Assembly: GCF_051014685.1 (NCBI RefSeq)
Contig: NW_027479301.1
Location: 62,001-126,000 of the forward strand
Reading direction: 5' to 3'
DNA from: Ptiloglossa arizonensis
Lineage: Eukaryota > Arthropoda > Insecta > Hymenoptera > Colletidae
DNA: 64,000 nt
Made by a program: the position numbers and the translations under genes. Positions 1 through 11,657 of the stretch are shown here, piece by piece (within the stretch, counting starts at the first letter, position 1; every line of letters starts with the position of its first letter). The notes under the pieces are model-generated. The model saw only the letters and a list, made by a program, of their open reading frames with translations. It made no database searches and had not been told where the DNA came from.

Positions 1-73
1 CTTCAAACTCCCATATCTCGCGAACGGATTGACCTAACCCAAAAATTCCTATTGAGTCTGAAAGTAGAAACTC

Positions 74-90
74 GCCCGATTACAACGGTA
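74..90 (-). other. CENP-B-box-like 17-bp segment (example; recurs in most monomers)
   Basis: Read on the minus strand the segment is TACCGTTGTAATCGGGC. The CENP-B box core, NTTCGNNNNANNCGGGN, fixes nine positions. This segment matches seven of them (C, G, A and CGGG) and misses the two T's at core positions 2-3. The same 17 bases, or a variant differing only at free positions (ACAGCGG, ACGACGG), occur at monomer positions 74-90 in most units. Some units lose it, for example those with GATTACGAAGG, CGACCAATTAC or TTGCCCGATT with flanking changes. Function is not shown; a 7/9 match could be chance. Confidence 0.35.
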
Positions 91-142
91 TGTGAATTTT
101 TTCCCCTGGCCATTCTGGTTAAGCGTTTGGAGCAGCAGAAGT

Positions 143-158
143 GCGAAAAATTTGTTGT
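143..158. other. A/T-rich dyad region of the monomer (example: diverged form)
   Basis: In near-consensus monomers, monomer positions 143-158 read GCGAAAAATTTTTTGC. This is a 16-bp inverted repeat with one mismatched pair, centred on the palindrome A5T5. In this first unit the right arm is changed (AAATTTGTTGTC). Across the array this right arm is the most diagnostic variable site: TTTTTTGCC, TTTGTTGTC, TTTGTTGCC, TTTCTTCTC, TGTTTTGCC, TTGTATGCC and TTTATTGTC define subtypes. The left arm GCGAAAAAT is almost invariant. Confidence 0.6.
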
Positions 159-531
159 CTTCTGAACCATTTCTTGGCTTCAAACTCCCATATCTCGCGA
201 ACGGATTGACCTAACCCAAAAATTCCTGTTGCATCTGAAAGTAGAAACTCGCCCGATTACAACGGTATGTGTATTTTCTCCCAAGGCCATTCTGGTTAAG
301 CGTTTGGAGCAGCAGAAGTGCGAAAAATTTGTTGTCTTCTCAACCATTTCTTTGCTTCAAACTCCCATATCTCGCGAACGGATTGACCTAACCCAAAAAT
401 TCCTGTTGCATCTGAAAGTAGAAACCCGCCCGATTACAACGGTTTGTGTATTTTTTCCCTAGGCCATTCTGGTTAAGCGTTTGGAGCAGCAGAATTGCGA
501 AAAATTTTTTGCCTTCTCAACCATTTCTTGG

Positions 532-708
532 CTTCAAACTCCCATATCTCGCGAACGGATTGACCAAACCCAAAAATTCCTACTGCATCTGAAAGTAGAA
601 ACTCGCCCGATTACAGCGGTATGTGTATTTTTTCCCTAGGCCATTCTGGTTAAGCGTTTGGAGCTGCAGAATTGCGAAAAATTTTTTGCCTTCTCAAACA
701 TTTCTTGG
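532..708. repeat. Representative near-consensus satellite monomer
   Basis: This unit shows the standard monomer architecture. It has TCGCGA (a palindrome) at monomer positions 18-23, an A5 tract at 41-45, a CENP-B-box-like segment at 74-90, the T tract at about 97-102 followed by the palindrome CCTAGG, and a 16-bp imperfect dyad GCGAAAAATTTTTTGC at 143-158. Base composition of the consensus is about 43 C and 32 G in 177 (42% G+C), with eight CpG sites. Variation between monomers is concentrated at positions about 7-9, 32-36, 51-60, 87-96, 109-112, 151-163 and 175-177. The blocks between are nearly invariant. Confidence 0.9.
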
Positions 709-1721
709 CTTCAAACTCCCATATCTCGCGAACGGACTGACCTAACCCAAAAATTCCTATTGCATCTGAAAGTAGAAACTCGCCCGATTACAGCGGTACG
801 TGTATTTTTTCCCTAGGCCATTCTGGTTAAGCGTTTCGAGCAGCAGAATTGCGAAAAATTTTTTGCCTTCTCAACCATTTCTTGGCTTCAAACTCCCATA
901 TCTCGCGAATGGATTGACCTAACCCAAAAATTCCTGTTGCATCTGAAAGTAGAAACTCGCCCGATTACAACGGTATGTGTATTTTCTCCCAAGGCCATTC
1001 TGGTTAAGCGTTTGGAGCAGCAGAAGTGCGAAAAATTTGTTGTCTTGTCAACCATTTCTTAGCTTCAAAGTCCCATATCTCGCGAACGGATTGACCTAAC
1101 CCAAAAATTCCTGCTGCATCTGAAAGTAGAATCTCGCCCGATTACAACGGTATGTGTAGTTTTTCCCTAGGCCATTCTAGTTAAGCGTTTGGAGCAGCAG
1201 AATTGCGAAAAATTTTTTGCCTTCTCAACCATTTCTTGGCTTCAAACTCCCATATCTCGCGAACGGATTGACCTAACCCAAAAATTCCTGTTGCATCTGA
1301 AAGTAGAAACTCGCCCGATTACAACGGTATGTGTATTTTTTCCCTAGGCCATTCTGGTTAAGCGTTTGGAGCAGCAGAATTGCGGAAAATTTTTTGCCTT
1401 CCCAACCATTTCTTGGCTTCAGACTCCCATATCTCGCGAACGGATTGACCTAACCCAGAAATTCCTGTTGCGTCTGAAAGTAGAAACTCGCCCGATTACA
1501 ACGGTATGTGTATTTTTTCCCAAGGCCATTCTGGTTAAGCGTTTGGAGCAGCAGAATTGCGAAAAATTTGTTGTCTTCTCAACCATTTCTTGGCTTCAAA
1601 CTCCCATATCTCGCGAACGGATTGACCTATCCCAAAAATTCCTGTTGCGTCTGAAAGTAGAAACTCGCCCGATTACGAAGGTATGTGTATTTTTTCCCTA
1701 GGCCGTTCTGGTTAAGCGTTA

Positions 1722-4700
1722 GGAGCAGCAGAATTGCGAAAAATTTTTTGCCTTCTCAACCATTTCTTGGATTCAAACTCCCATATCTCGGGAACGGATT
1801 GACCTAACCCAAAAATTCCTACTGCATCTGAAAGTATAAACTCGCCCGATTACAGCGGTATGTGTATTTTTTCCCTAGGCCATTCTGGTTAAGCGTTTGA
1901 AGCAGCAGAAGTGCCAAAAAATTGTTGTCTTCTCAACCATTTCTTAGCTTCAGACTCCCATATCTCGCGAACGGATTGACCTAACCCAAAAATTCCTGTT
2001 GCATCTGAAAGTAGAAACTCGACCAATTACAAAGGTATGTGTATTTTTTCCCTAGGCCATTCTGGTTAAGCGTTTGGAGCAGCAGAATTGCGAAAAATTT
2101 TTTGCCTTCTCAACCATTTCTTGGATTCAAACTCCCATATCTCGCGAACGGATTGACCTAACCCAAAAATTCCTACTGCATCTGAAAGTAGAAACTCGCC
2201 CGATTACGGCGGTATGTGTATTTTTTCCCTACGCAGTTCTGGTTAAGCGTTTGGAGCAGCAGAATTGCGAAAAATTTTTTGCCTTCCCAACCATTTCTTG
2301 GCTTCAAACTCCCATATCTCGCGGACGGACTGACCTAACCCAAAAATTCCTGCTGCGTCTGAAAGTAGAAACTCGCCCGATTACAACGGTATGTGTATTT
2401 TTTCCCTAGGCCATTCTGATTAAGCGTTTGAAGCAGCAGAAGTGCCAAAAATTTGTTGTCTTCTCAACCATTTCTTAGCTTCAGACTCCCATATCTCGCG
2501 AACGGATTGACCTAACCCAAAAATTCCTGTTGCATCTGAAAGTAGAAACTCGACCAATTACAAAGGTATGTGTATTTTTTCCCTAGGCCATTCTGGTTAA
2601 GCGTTTGGAGCAGCAGAATTGCGAAAAATTTTTTGCCTTCTCAACCATTTCTTGGCTTCAAATTCCCATATCTCGCGAACGGATTGACCTAACCCAAAAA
2701 TTCCTATTGCATCTGAAAGTAGAAACTCGCCCGATTACAACGGTATGTGTATTTTTTCCCTAGGCCATTCTGGTTAAGCGTTTGGAGCAGCAGAATTGCG
2801 AAAAATTTTTTGTCTTCCCAACCATTTCTTGGCTTCAGACTCCCATATCTCGCGAACGGATTGACCTAACCCAAAAATTCCTGTTGCATCTGAAAGTAGA
2901 AACTCGCCCAATTACAACGGTGTGTGTATTTTTTCCCTAGCCCATTCTGGTTAAGCGCTTTGAGCAGCAGAATTGCGAAAAATTTGTTGCCTTCTGAACC
3001 ATTTCTTAGCTTCAAAGTCCCATATCTCGCGAACGGACTGACCTAACCCAAAGATTCCTGTTGCGTCTGAAAGTAGAAACTCGACCGATTACAACGGTAT
3101 GTGTATTTTTTCCCTAGGCCATTCTGGTTAAGCGTTTGAAGCAGCAGAATTGCGAAAAATTTTTTGCCTTCTCAACCATTTCTTTGCTTCAAACTCCCAT
3201 ATCTCGCGAACGGATTGACCTAACCCAAAAATTCCTGTTGCGTCTGAAAGTAGAAACTCGCCCGATTACAACGGTATGTGTATTTTTTCCCAAGGCCATT
3301 CTGGTTAAGCGTTTGGAGCAGCAGAATTGCGAAAAATTTGTTGTCTTCTCAACCATTTCTTAGGTTCAAAGTCCCATATCTCGCGAACGGATTGACCTAA
3401 CCCAAAAATTCCTACTGCATCTGAAAGTAGAAACTCGCCCGACTACAGCGGTATGTGTATTTTTTCCCTAGGCCATTCTGGTTAAGCGTTTGAAGCAGCA
3501 GAAGTGCGAAAAATTTGTTGTCTTCTCAACCATTTCTTAGCTTCAAACTCCCATATCTCGCGAACGGATTGACCTAACCCAAAAATTCCTACTGCATCTG
3601 AAAGTATAAACTCGCCCGATTACAGCGGTATGTGCGTTTTTTCCCTAGGCAATTCTGGTTAAGCGTTTGGAGCAGCAGAATTGCGAAAAATTTTTTGCCT
3701 TCCCAACCATTTCTTGGCGTCAGACTCCCATATCTCGCGAACGGATTGACCTAACACAAAGATTCCTGTTGCATCTGAAAGTAGAAACTCGCCCAATTAC
3801 AACGGTGTGTGTATTTTTTCCCTAGCCCATTCTGGTTAAGCGCTTTGAGCAGCAGAATTGCGAAAAATTTGTTGCCTTCTGAACCATTTCTTAGCTTCAA
3901 AGTCCCATATCTCGCGAACGGATTGACCACACGCAAAAATTCCTGCTGCGTCTGAAAGTAGAAACTCGCCCGATTACAACGGTATGTGTATTTTTTCCCT
4001 AGGCCATTCTGGTTAAGCGTTTGGAGCAGCAGAATTGCGAAAAATTTTTTGCCTTCTCAACCATTTCTTGGCTTCAAACTCCCATATCTCGCGAACGGAT
4101 TGACCTAACCCAAAAATTCCTACTGCATCTGAAAGTAGAAACTCGCCCGATTACAGCGGTATGTGTATTTTTTCCCTAGGCCATTCTGGTTAGGCGTTTG
4201 GAGCAGCAGAATTACGGAAAATTTTTGGCCTTCCCAACCATTTCTTGGCTTCAGGTTCCCATATCTCGCGAACGGATTGACCAAACCCAAAAGTTCCTGT
4301 TGCGTCCGAAAGTAGAAACTCTCCCGATTACAACGGTATGTGTATTTTCTCCCAAGGCCATTCTGGTTAAGCGTTTGGAGCAGCAGAAGTGCGAAAAATT
4401 TGTTGTCTTCTCAACCATTTCTTTGCTTCAAACTCCCATATCTCGCGAACGGATTGACCTAACCCAAAAATTCCTGTTGCGTCTGAAAGTAGAAACTCGC
4501 CCGATTACAACGGTATGTGTATTTTTTCCCAATGCCATTCTGGTTAAGCGTTTGGAGCAGCAGAATTGCGAAAAATTTGTTGTCTTCTCAACCATTTCTT
4601 CGCTTCAAACGCCCATATCTCGCGAACGGATCGACCTAACCCAAAAATTCCTGTTGCGTCTGAAAGTAGAAACTCGCCCGATTACAACGGTATGTGTATT

Positions 4701-7000
4701 TTTTCCCTAGGCCATTCTGGTTAAGCGTTTGGAGCAGCAGAATTGCGGTAAATTTTTTGCCTTCCTAACCATTTCTTGGCTTCAGACTCCCATATCTCGC
4801 GAACGGATTGACCTAACCCAAAAGTTCCTGTTGCGTCTGAAAGTAGAAACTCGCCCGATTACGAAGGTATGTGTATTTTTTCCCTAGGCCGTTCTGGTTA
4901 AGCGTTAGGAGCAGCAGAATTGCGAAAAATTTTTTGCCTTCTCAACCATTTCTTGGCTTCAAACTCCCATATCTCGCGAACGGATTCACCTAACCCAAAA
5001 ATTCCTACTGCATCTGAAAGTATAAATTCGCCCGATTACAGCGGTATGTGTATTTTTTCCCTAGGCCATTCTGGTTAAGCGTTTGGAGCAGCAGAATTGC
5101 GAAAAATTTTTTGCCTTCTCAACCATTTCTTGAATTCAAACTACCATATCTCGCGAACGGATTGACCTAACCCAAAAATTCCTGTTGCATCTGAAAGTAG
5201 AAATCCGCCCGATTACAACGGTTTGTGTATTTTTTCCCTAGGCCATTCTGGTTAAGCGTTTGGAGCAGCAGAATTGCGAAAAATTTTTTGCCTTCTCAAC
5301 CATTTCTTGGCTTCAAACTCCCATATCTCGCGAACGGATTGACCTAACCCAAAAATTCCTACTGCATCTGAAAGTAGAAACTCGCCCGATTACAGCGGTA
5401 CGTGTATTTTTTCCCTAGGCCAATCTGGTTAAGCGTTTCGAGCAGCAGAATTGCGAAAAATTGTTTGCCTTCTCAACCATTTCTTGGCTTCAAACTCCCA
5501 TATCTCGCGAACGGATTGACCTAACCCAAAAATTCCTGTTGCATCTGAAAGTAGAAACCCGCCCGATTACAACGGTATGTGTAGTTTTTCCCTAGGCCAT
5601 TCTGGTTAAGCGTTTGGAGCAGCAGAATTGCGAAAAATTTGTTGCCTTGTCAACCATTTCTTAGCTTCAAAGTCCCATATCTCGCGAACGGATTGACCTA
5701 ACCCAAAAGTTCCTACTGCATCTGAAAGTAGAATCTCGCCCGATTACAACGGTATGTGTAGTTTTTCCCTAGGCCATTCTACTTAAGCGTTTGGAGCAGC
5801 AGAATTGCGAAAAATTTTTTGCCTTCCTAACCATTTCTTGGCTTCAGACTCCCATATCTCGCGAACGGATTGACCTAACCCAAAAATTCCTACTGCATCT
5901 GAATGTAGAAACTCGCCCGATTACAGCGGTATGTGTATTTTTTCCCTACGCAGTTCTGGTTAAGCGTTTGGAGCAGCAGAATTGCGAAAAATTTTTTGCC
6001 TTCCCAACCATTTCTTGGCATCAAACTCCCATATCTCGCGAACGGACTGACCTAACCCAAAAATTCCTGTTGCGTCTGAAAGTAGAAACTCGCCCGATTA
6101 CAACGGTATGTGTATTTTTTCCCTAGGCCATTCTGGTTAAGCGTTTGAAGCAGCAGAAGTGCCAAAAAATTGTTGTCTTCTCAAGCATTTCTTAGCTTCA
6201 GACTCCCATATCTCGCGAACGGATTGACCTAACCCAAAAATTCCTGTTGCGTCTGAAAGTAGAAACTCGCCCGATTATAACGGTATGTGTATTTTTTCCC
6301 TAGGCCATTCTGGTTAAGCGTTTGGAGCAGCAGAATTGCGAAAAATTTTTTGCCTTCTCAACCATTTCTTGGATTCAAACTCCCATATCTCGCGAACGGA
6401 TTGACCTAACCCAAAAATTCCTGTTGCGTCTGAAAGTAGAAACTCGCCCGATTACAACGGTATGTGTATTTTTTCCCTAGGCCATTCTGGTTAAGCGTTT
6501 GAAGCAGCAGAATTGCGAAAAATTTTTTGCCTTCTCAACCATTTCTTGGATTCAAACTCCCATATCTCGCGAACGGATTGACCTAACCCAAAAATTCCTG
6601 TTGCGTCTGAAAGTAGAAACTCGCCCGATTACAACGGTATGCGTAGTTTTTCCCTAGGCCATTCTGGTTAAGCGTTTGGAGCAGCAGAATTGCGAAAAAT
6701 TTGTTGCCTTGTCAACCATTTCTTAGCTTCAAAGTCCCATATCTCGCGAACGGATTGACCTAACCCAAAAATTCCTACTGCATCTGAAAGTAGAATCTCG
6801 CCCGATTACAACGGTATGTGTAGTTTTTCCCTAGGCCATTCTAGTTAAGCGTTTGGAGCAGCAGAATTGCGAAAAATTTTTTGCCTTCCCAACCATTTCT
6901 TGGCTTCAGACTCCCATATCTCGCGAACGGATTGACCTAACCCAAAAATTCCTGTTGCGTCTGAAAGTAGAAACTCGCCCGATTACAACGGTAAGTGTAG
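1722..7000. repeat. Left block of copy A, with 3-mer, 5-mer and 18-mer related pairs
   Basis: About 30 monomers of left-type subtypes. Internal relationships seen directly: the pair carrying GACCAATTACAAAGG at 2021 and 2552 (531 bp, 3 monomers); the pair carrying CCAATTACAACGGTGTG and AAGCGCTTTGAG near 2906 and 3791 (885 bp, 5 monomers); and the unusual AAGCGTTAGGAG at about 1715 and 4901 (3186 bp, 18 monomers). Loss of TAG in three successive units makes the longest open frame here, 170 codons at 4198-4710, starting at TTG. The same block recurs in copy B at 27030-32308. Confidence 0.85.
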
Positions 7001-7938
7001 TTTTTCCCTAGGCCATTCTGGTTAAGCGTTTGGAGCAGCAGAATTGCGAAAAATTTTTTGCCTTCTCAACCATTTCTTGGCTTCAAATTCCCATATCTCG
7101 CGAACGGATTGACCTAACCCAAAAATTCCTATTGCATCTGAAAGTAGAAACACGCCCGATTACAACGGTATGTGTATTTTTTCCCTAGGCCAATCTGGTT
7201 AAGCGTTTGGAGCAGCAGAATTGCGAAAAATTTTTTGCCTTCCCAACCATTTCTTGGCTTCAGACTCCCATATCTCGCGAACGGATTGACCTAACCCATA
7301 AATTCCTACTGCATCTGAAAGTAGAAACTCGCCCGATTACAAAGGTATGTGTATTTTTTCCCTAGCCCATTCTGGTTAAGCGTTTGGAGCAGCAGAATTG
7401 CGAAAAATTTGTTGTCCTCTCAACCATTTCTTAGCTTCAAAGTCCCGTATCTCGCGAACTGATTGACCGAACCCAAAAATTCCTGCTGCGTCTGAAAGTA
7501 GTAACTTGCCCGATTACAGCGGTATGCGTATTTTTTCCCTAGGCCATTCTGGTTAAGCGTTTGGAGCAGCAGAATTGCGAAAAATTTCTTCTCTTCTCAA
7601 CCATTTCTTAGGTTCAAACTCCCATATCTCGCGAACGGATTGACGTAACCCAAAAATTCCTATTGCATTTGAAAGTAGAAACTCGCCCGATTACAACGGT
7701 ACGTGAATTTTTCCTTAGGCCATTCTGGTTAAGCGATTGGAGCAGCAGAAGTGCGAAAAATTTATTGTCTTGTCAACCATTTCTACGCATCAAACTGCCA
7801 TATCTCGCGAACGGATTAACCTAACCCAAAAATTCCTGTTGCATCTGAAAGTAGAAACTCGCCCGATTACAACGGTATGTGTATTTCTTCCCTAGCCCAT
7901 TCTGGTTAAGCGTTTGGAGCAGCAGAATTGCGAAAAAT
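7001..7938. repeat. 938-bp block shared with 12841-13778
   Basis: The block is related to 12841-13778 at an offset of 5840 bp (33 monomers minus one base). The one-base deficit is a T lost in the ACGTGAATTTTTCC variant at about 7701. Several substitutions separate the two, for example TTCTACGCAT against TTCTAGGCAT. The block holds the first occurrence in the window of the distinctive subtype with GTCCTCTCAACC, GTCCCGTATC, GAACTGATTGACCG and AGTAGTAACTTGCC. That subtype is repeated 530 bp downstream (near 7941) as a three-monomer step. Confidence 0.85.
7701..7719. other. Single-T deletion marker monomer (first of ten)
   Basis: ACGTGAATTTTTCCTTAGG is one base shorter than the usual form. The same variant, always with CATTTGAAAG upstream, recurs at about 13541, 17435, 19735 and 20796 and, in copy B, at about 33009, 38849, 42743, 45043 and 46104. 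All ten most simply descend from one deletion spread by segmental copying. They account for the odd offsets 530, 1061, 2300 and 5840. Confidence 0.9.
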
Positions 7939-8149
7939 TTGTTGTCCTCTCAACCATTTCTTAGCTTCAAAGTCCCGTATCTCGCGAACTGATTGACCGA
8001 ACCCAAAAATTCCTGCTGCGTCTGAAAGTAGTAACTTGCCCGATTACAGCGGTATGCGTATTTTTTCCCTAGGCCATTCTGGTTAAGCGTTTGGAGCAGC
8101 AGAATTGCGAAAAATTTCTTCTCTTCTCAACCATTTCTTAGGTTCAAAC

Positions 8150-9090
8150 TCCCATATCTCGCGAACGGATTGACCTAACCCAAAAATTCCTGTTGCGTGT
8201 GAAAGTAGAAAATCGCCCGATTACAACGGTATGTGTATTTCTTCCCTAGCCCATTCTGGTTAAGCGTTTGGAGCAGCAGAATTGCGAAAAATTGTATGCC
8301 TTCTCAACCATTTCTTGGCTTCAAAGTCCCATGTCTCGCGAACGGATTGACCTAACCCAAAAATTCCTATTGCATCTGAAAGTAGGAACTCGCCCGATTA
8401 CAACGGTATGTGTATTTTTTCCCTAGGCCATTCTGGTTAAGCGTTTGGAGCAGCAGAATTGCGAAAAATTTTTTGCCTTCTCAACCATTTCTTGGTTTCA
8501 AACTCCCATATCTCCCGAACGGATTGACCTAACCCAAAAATTCCTGTTGCATCTGAAAGTAGAAACTCGCCCGATTACAACGGTATGTGTATTTTTTCCC
8601 TAGCCCATTCTGGTTAAGCGTTTGGAGCAGCAGAATTGCGAAAAATTTGTTGTCTTCTCAACCATTTCTTAGCTTCGAAGTCCCATATCTCGCGAACGGA
8701 TTGACCAAACCCAAAAATTCCTGCTGCGCCAGAAAGTAGAAACTTGCCCGATTACAACGGTATGTGTATTTTTTCCCTAGCCCATTCTGGTTAAGCGTTT
8801 GGAGCAGCAGAATTGCGAAAAATTTGTTATCTTCTCAACCATTTCTTAGCTTCAAAGTCCCGTATCTCGCGAACGGATTGACCGAACCCAAAAATTCCTG
8901 TTGCGTCTGAAAGTAGTAACTCGCCCGATTACAACGGTATGTGTATTTTTTCCCTAGGCCATTCTGGTTAAGCGTTTGGAGCAGCAGAATTGCGAACAAT
9001 TTTTTGCCTTCTCAACCATTTCTTGGCTTCAATCTCCCATATCTCGCGAACGGATTGACCTAACCCAAAAATTCCTATTGCATCTGAAAG
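8150..9090. repeat. About 0.94-kb block shared with about 21599-22540
   Basis: An ordered run of monomers recurs 13,449 bp downstream (76 monomers minus three bases, which matches the net indels between them). Its markers are AATTGTATGCC followed by AAAGTCCCATGTCTCG, then ATCTCCCGAACGG, then CTTCGAAGTCC with CTGCGCCAG, then TTTGTTATCTTC. Differences are few, such as GTATGTGT here against GTATGGGT at about 21,679. This shows that long-range copying, not only neighbour exchange, has shaped the array. Confidence 0.82.
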
Positions 9091-10362
9091 TAGAGACTCG
9101 CCCGATTACAACGGTACGTGTATTTTTTCCCTAGGCCATTCTGGTTAAGCGTTTCGAGCAGCAGAATTGCGAAAAATTTTTTGCCTTCCCAACCATTTCT
9201 TGGCATCAAACACCCATATCTCGCGAACGGATTGACCTAACCCAAAAATTCCTGTTGCGTCTGAAAGTAGAAACTCGCCCGATTACAACGGTATGTGTAT
9301 TTTTTCCCTAGGCCATTCTGGTTAAGCGTTTGGAGCAGCAGAATTGCGAAAAATTTTTTGCCTTCTCAACCATTTCTTGGATTCAAACTCCCATATCTCG
9401 CGAACGGATTGACCTAACCCAAAAATTCCTGTTGCGTCTGAAAGTAGAAACTCGCCCGATTACAACGGTATGTGTAGTTTTTCCCTAGCCCATTCTGGTT
9501 AAGCGTTTGGAGCAGCAGAATTGCGAACAATTTTTTGCCTTCTCAACCATTTCTTGGCTTCAAATTCCCATATCTCGCGAACGGATTGACCTAACCCAAA
9601 AATTCCTATTGCATCTGAAAGTAGAAACACGCCCGATTACAACGGTATGTGTATTTTTTCCCTAGGCCATTCTGGTTAAGCGTTTGGAGCAGCAGAATTG
9701 CGAAAAATTTTTTGCCTTCCCAACCATTTCTTGGCTTCAGACTCCCATATCTCGCGAACGGATTGACCTAACCCAAAAATTCCTACTGCATCTGAAAGTA
9801 GAATCTCGCCCGATTACAACGGTATGTGTAGTTTTTCCCTAGGCCATTCTAGTTAAGCGTTTGGAGCAGCAGAATTGCGAAAAATTGTTTGCCTTCCCAA
9901 CCATTTCTTGGCTTCAGACTCCCATATCTCGCGAACGGATTGACCTAACCCAAAAATTCCTATTGCATCTGAAAGTAGAAACTCGCCCGATTACAACGGT
10001 ATGTGTATTTTTTCCCTAGGCCATTCTGGTTAAGCGTTTGGAGCAGCAGAATTGCGAAAAATTTTTTGCCTTCCCAACCATTTCTTGGCATCAAACTCCC
10101 ATATCTCGCGAACGGACTGACCTAACCCAAAAATTCCTGTTGCGTCTGAAAGTAGAAACTCGCCCGATTACAACGGTATGTGTATTTTTTCCCTAGGCCA
10201 TTCTGGTTAAGCGTTTGAAGCAGCAGAATTGCGAAAAATTTTTTGCCTTCTCAACCATTTCTTGGATTCAAACTCCCATATCTCGCGAACGGATTGACCT
10301 AACCCAAAAATTCCTGTTGCGTCTGAAAGTAGAAACTCGCCCGATTACAACGGTATGTGTAG

Positions 10363-11657
10363 TTTTTCCCTAGGCCATTCTGGTTAAGCGTTTGGAGCAG
10401 CAGAATTGCGAAAAATTTGTTGCCTTGTCAACCATTTCTTAGCTTCAAAGTCCCATATCTCGCGAACGGATTGACCTAACCCAAAAATTCCTACTGCATC
10501 TGAAAGTAGAATCTCGCCCGATTACAACGGTATGTGTAGTTTTTCCCTAGGCCATTCTAGTTAAGCGTTTGGAGCAGCAGAATTGCGAAAAATTTTTTGC
10601 CTTCCCAACCATTTCTTGGCTTCAGACTCCCATATCTCGCGAACGGATTGACCTAACCGAAAAATTCCTACTGCATCTGAATGTAGAAACTCGCCCGATT
10701 ACAGCGGTATGTGTATTTTTTCCCTACGCAGTTCTGGTTAAGCGTTTGGAGCAGCAGAATTGCGAAAAATTTTTTGCCTTCCCAACCATTTCTTGGCATC
10801 AAACTCCCATATCTCGCGAACGGACTGACCTAACCCAAAAATTCCTGTTGCGTCTGAAAGTAGAAACTCGCCCGATTACAACGGTGTGTGTATTTTTTCC
10901 CTAGGCCATTCTGGTTAAGCGTTTGAAGCAGCAGAAGTGCCAAAAAATTGTTGTCTTCTCAAGCATTTCTTAGCTTCAGACTCCCATATCTCGCGAACGG
11001 ATTGACCTTACCCAAAAATTCCTGTTGCGTCTGAAAGTAGAAACTCGCCCCATTACAACGGTATGTGTAGTTTTTCCCTAGGCCATTCTGGTTAAGCGTT
11101 TGGAACAGCAGAATTGCGAAAAATTTTTTGCCTTCTCAACCATTTCTTGGCTTCAAATTCCCATATCTCGCGAACGGATTGACCTAACCCAAAAATTCCT
11201 ATTGCATCTGAAAGTAGAAACACGCCCGATTACAACGGTATGTGTATTTTTTCCCTAGGCCATTCTGGTTAAGCGTTTGGAGCAGCAGAATTGCGAAAAA
11301 TTTTTTGCCTTCCCAACCATTTCTTGGCTTCAGACTCCCATATCTCGCGAACGGATTGACCTAACCCAAAAATTCCTACTGCATCTGAAAGTAGAATCTC
11401 GCCCGATTACAACGGTATGTGTAGTTTTTCCCTAGGCCATTCTAGTTAAGCGTTTGGAGCAGCAGAATTGCGAAAAATTTTTTGCCTTCCCAACCATTTC
11501 TTGGCTTCAGACTCCCATATCTCGCGAACGGATTTACCTAACCCAAAAATTCCTATTGCATCTGAAAGTAGAAACTCGCCCGATTACAACGGTATGTGTA
11601 TTTTTTCCCTAGGCCATTCTGGTTAAGCGTTTGGAGCAGCAGAATTGCGAAAAATTT
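10363..11657. repeat. First copy of a tandem 7-monomer HOR (1239-bp period)
   Basis: The sequence matches 11602-12896 at an offset of 1239 bp, exactly seven monomers. Identity begins after a G/T difference at 10362/11601 and ends at a G/T difference at 11658/12897. Two internal differences were noticed: GATTTACC near 11533 against GATTGACC, and TTGGCTTCAAATT against TTGGTTTCAAATT near 12389. The seven monomers have distinct variants, so this is a true higher-order unit and not just the 177-bp period. Confidence 0.93.

Larger units (their letters stand above)
1..1721. repeat. Left flank of the giant duplication: diverged 'left-type' monomers
   Basis: About 9.7 monomers that lie upstream of the 25.3-kb duplication. 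They belong to the subtypes typical of the left part of the duplicated unit: GTTGCATCTG or TTGCGTCTG in the variable block, TAGAAACTCG downstream, and GCCTTCTC or GTCTTCTC after the A/T tract. None carries the GTCCCG/AACTGATT subtype or the CTGCGCCAG subtype that dominate further right. Several monomers have the CCTAGG segment changed to CCAAGG, which removes an in-frame TAG and opens the frame on the + strand for up to 111 codons. No coding function is supported. Confidence 0.85.

Noticed and set aside
97..111. T tract before CCTAGG as a polymerase III or bacterial terminator, and TATA-like motifs as promoters
   Set aside because: These recur in every monomer with no transcription unit around them. 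Position and sequence give no support beyond A/T richness.
4198..4710. 170-codon + strand open frame (also at 29506-30018) and the 111-codon frames at 1366, 2074, 5791, 10569, 11808 and their +25,308 copies as protein genes
   Set aside because: They start at TTG, consist of the 59-residue monomer translation repeated two or three times, exist only where the recurrent TAG is mutated, and have no recognisable domain.
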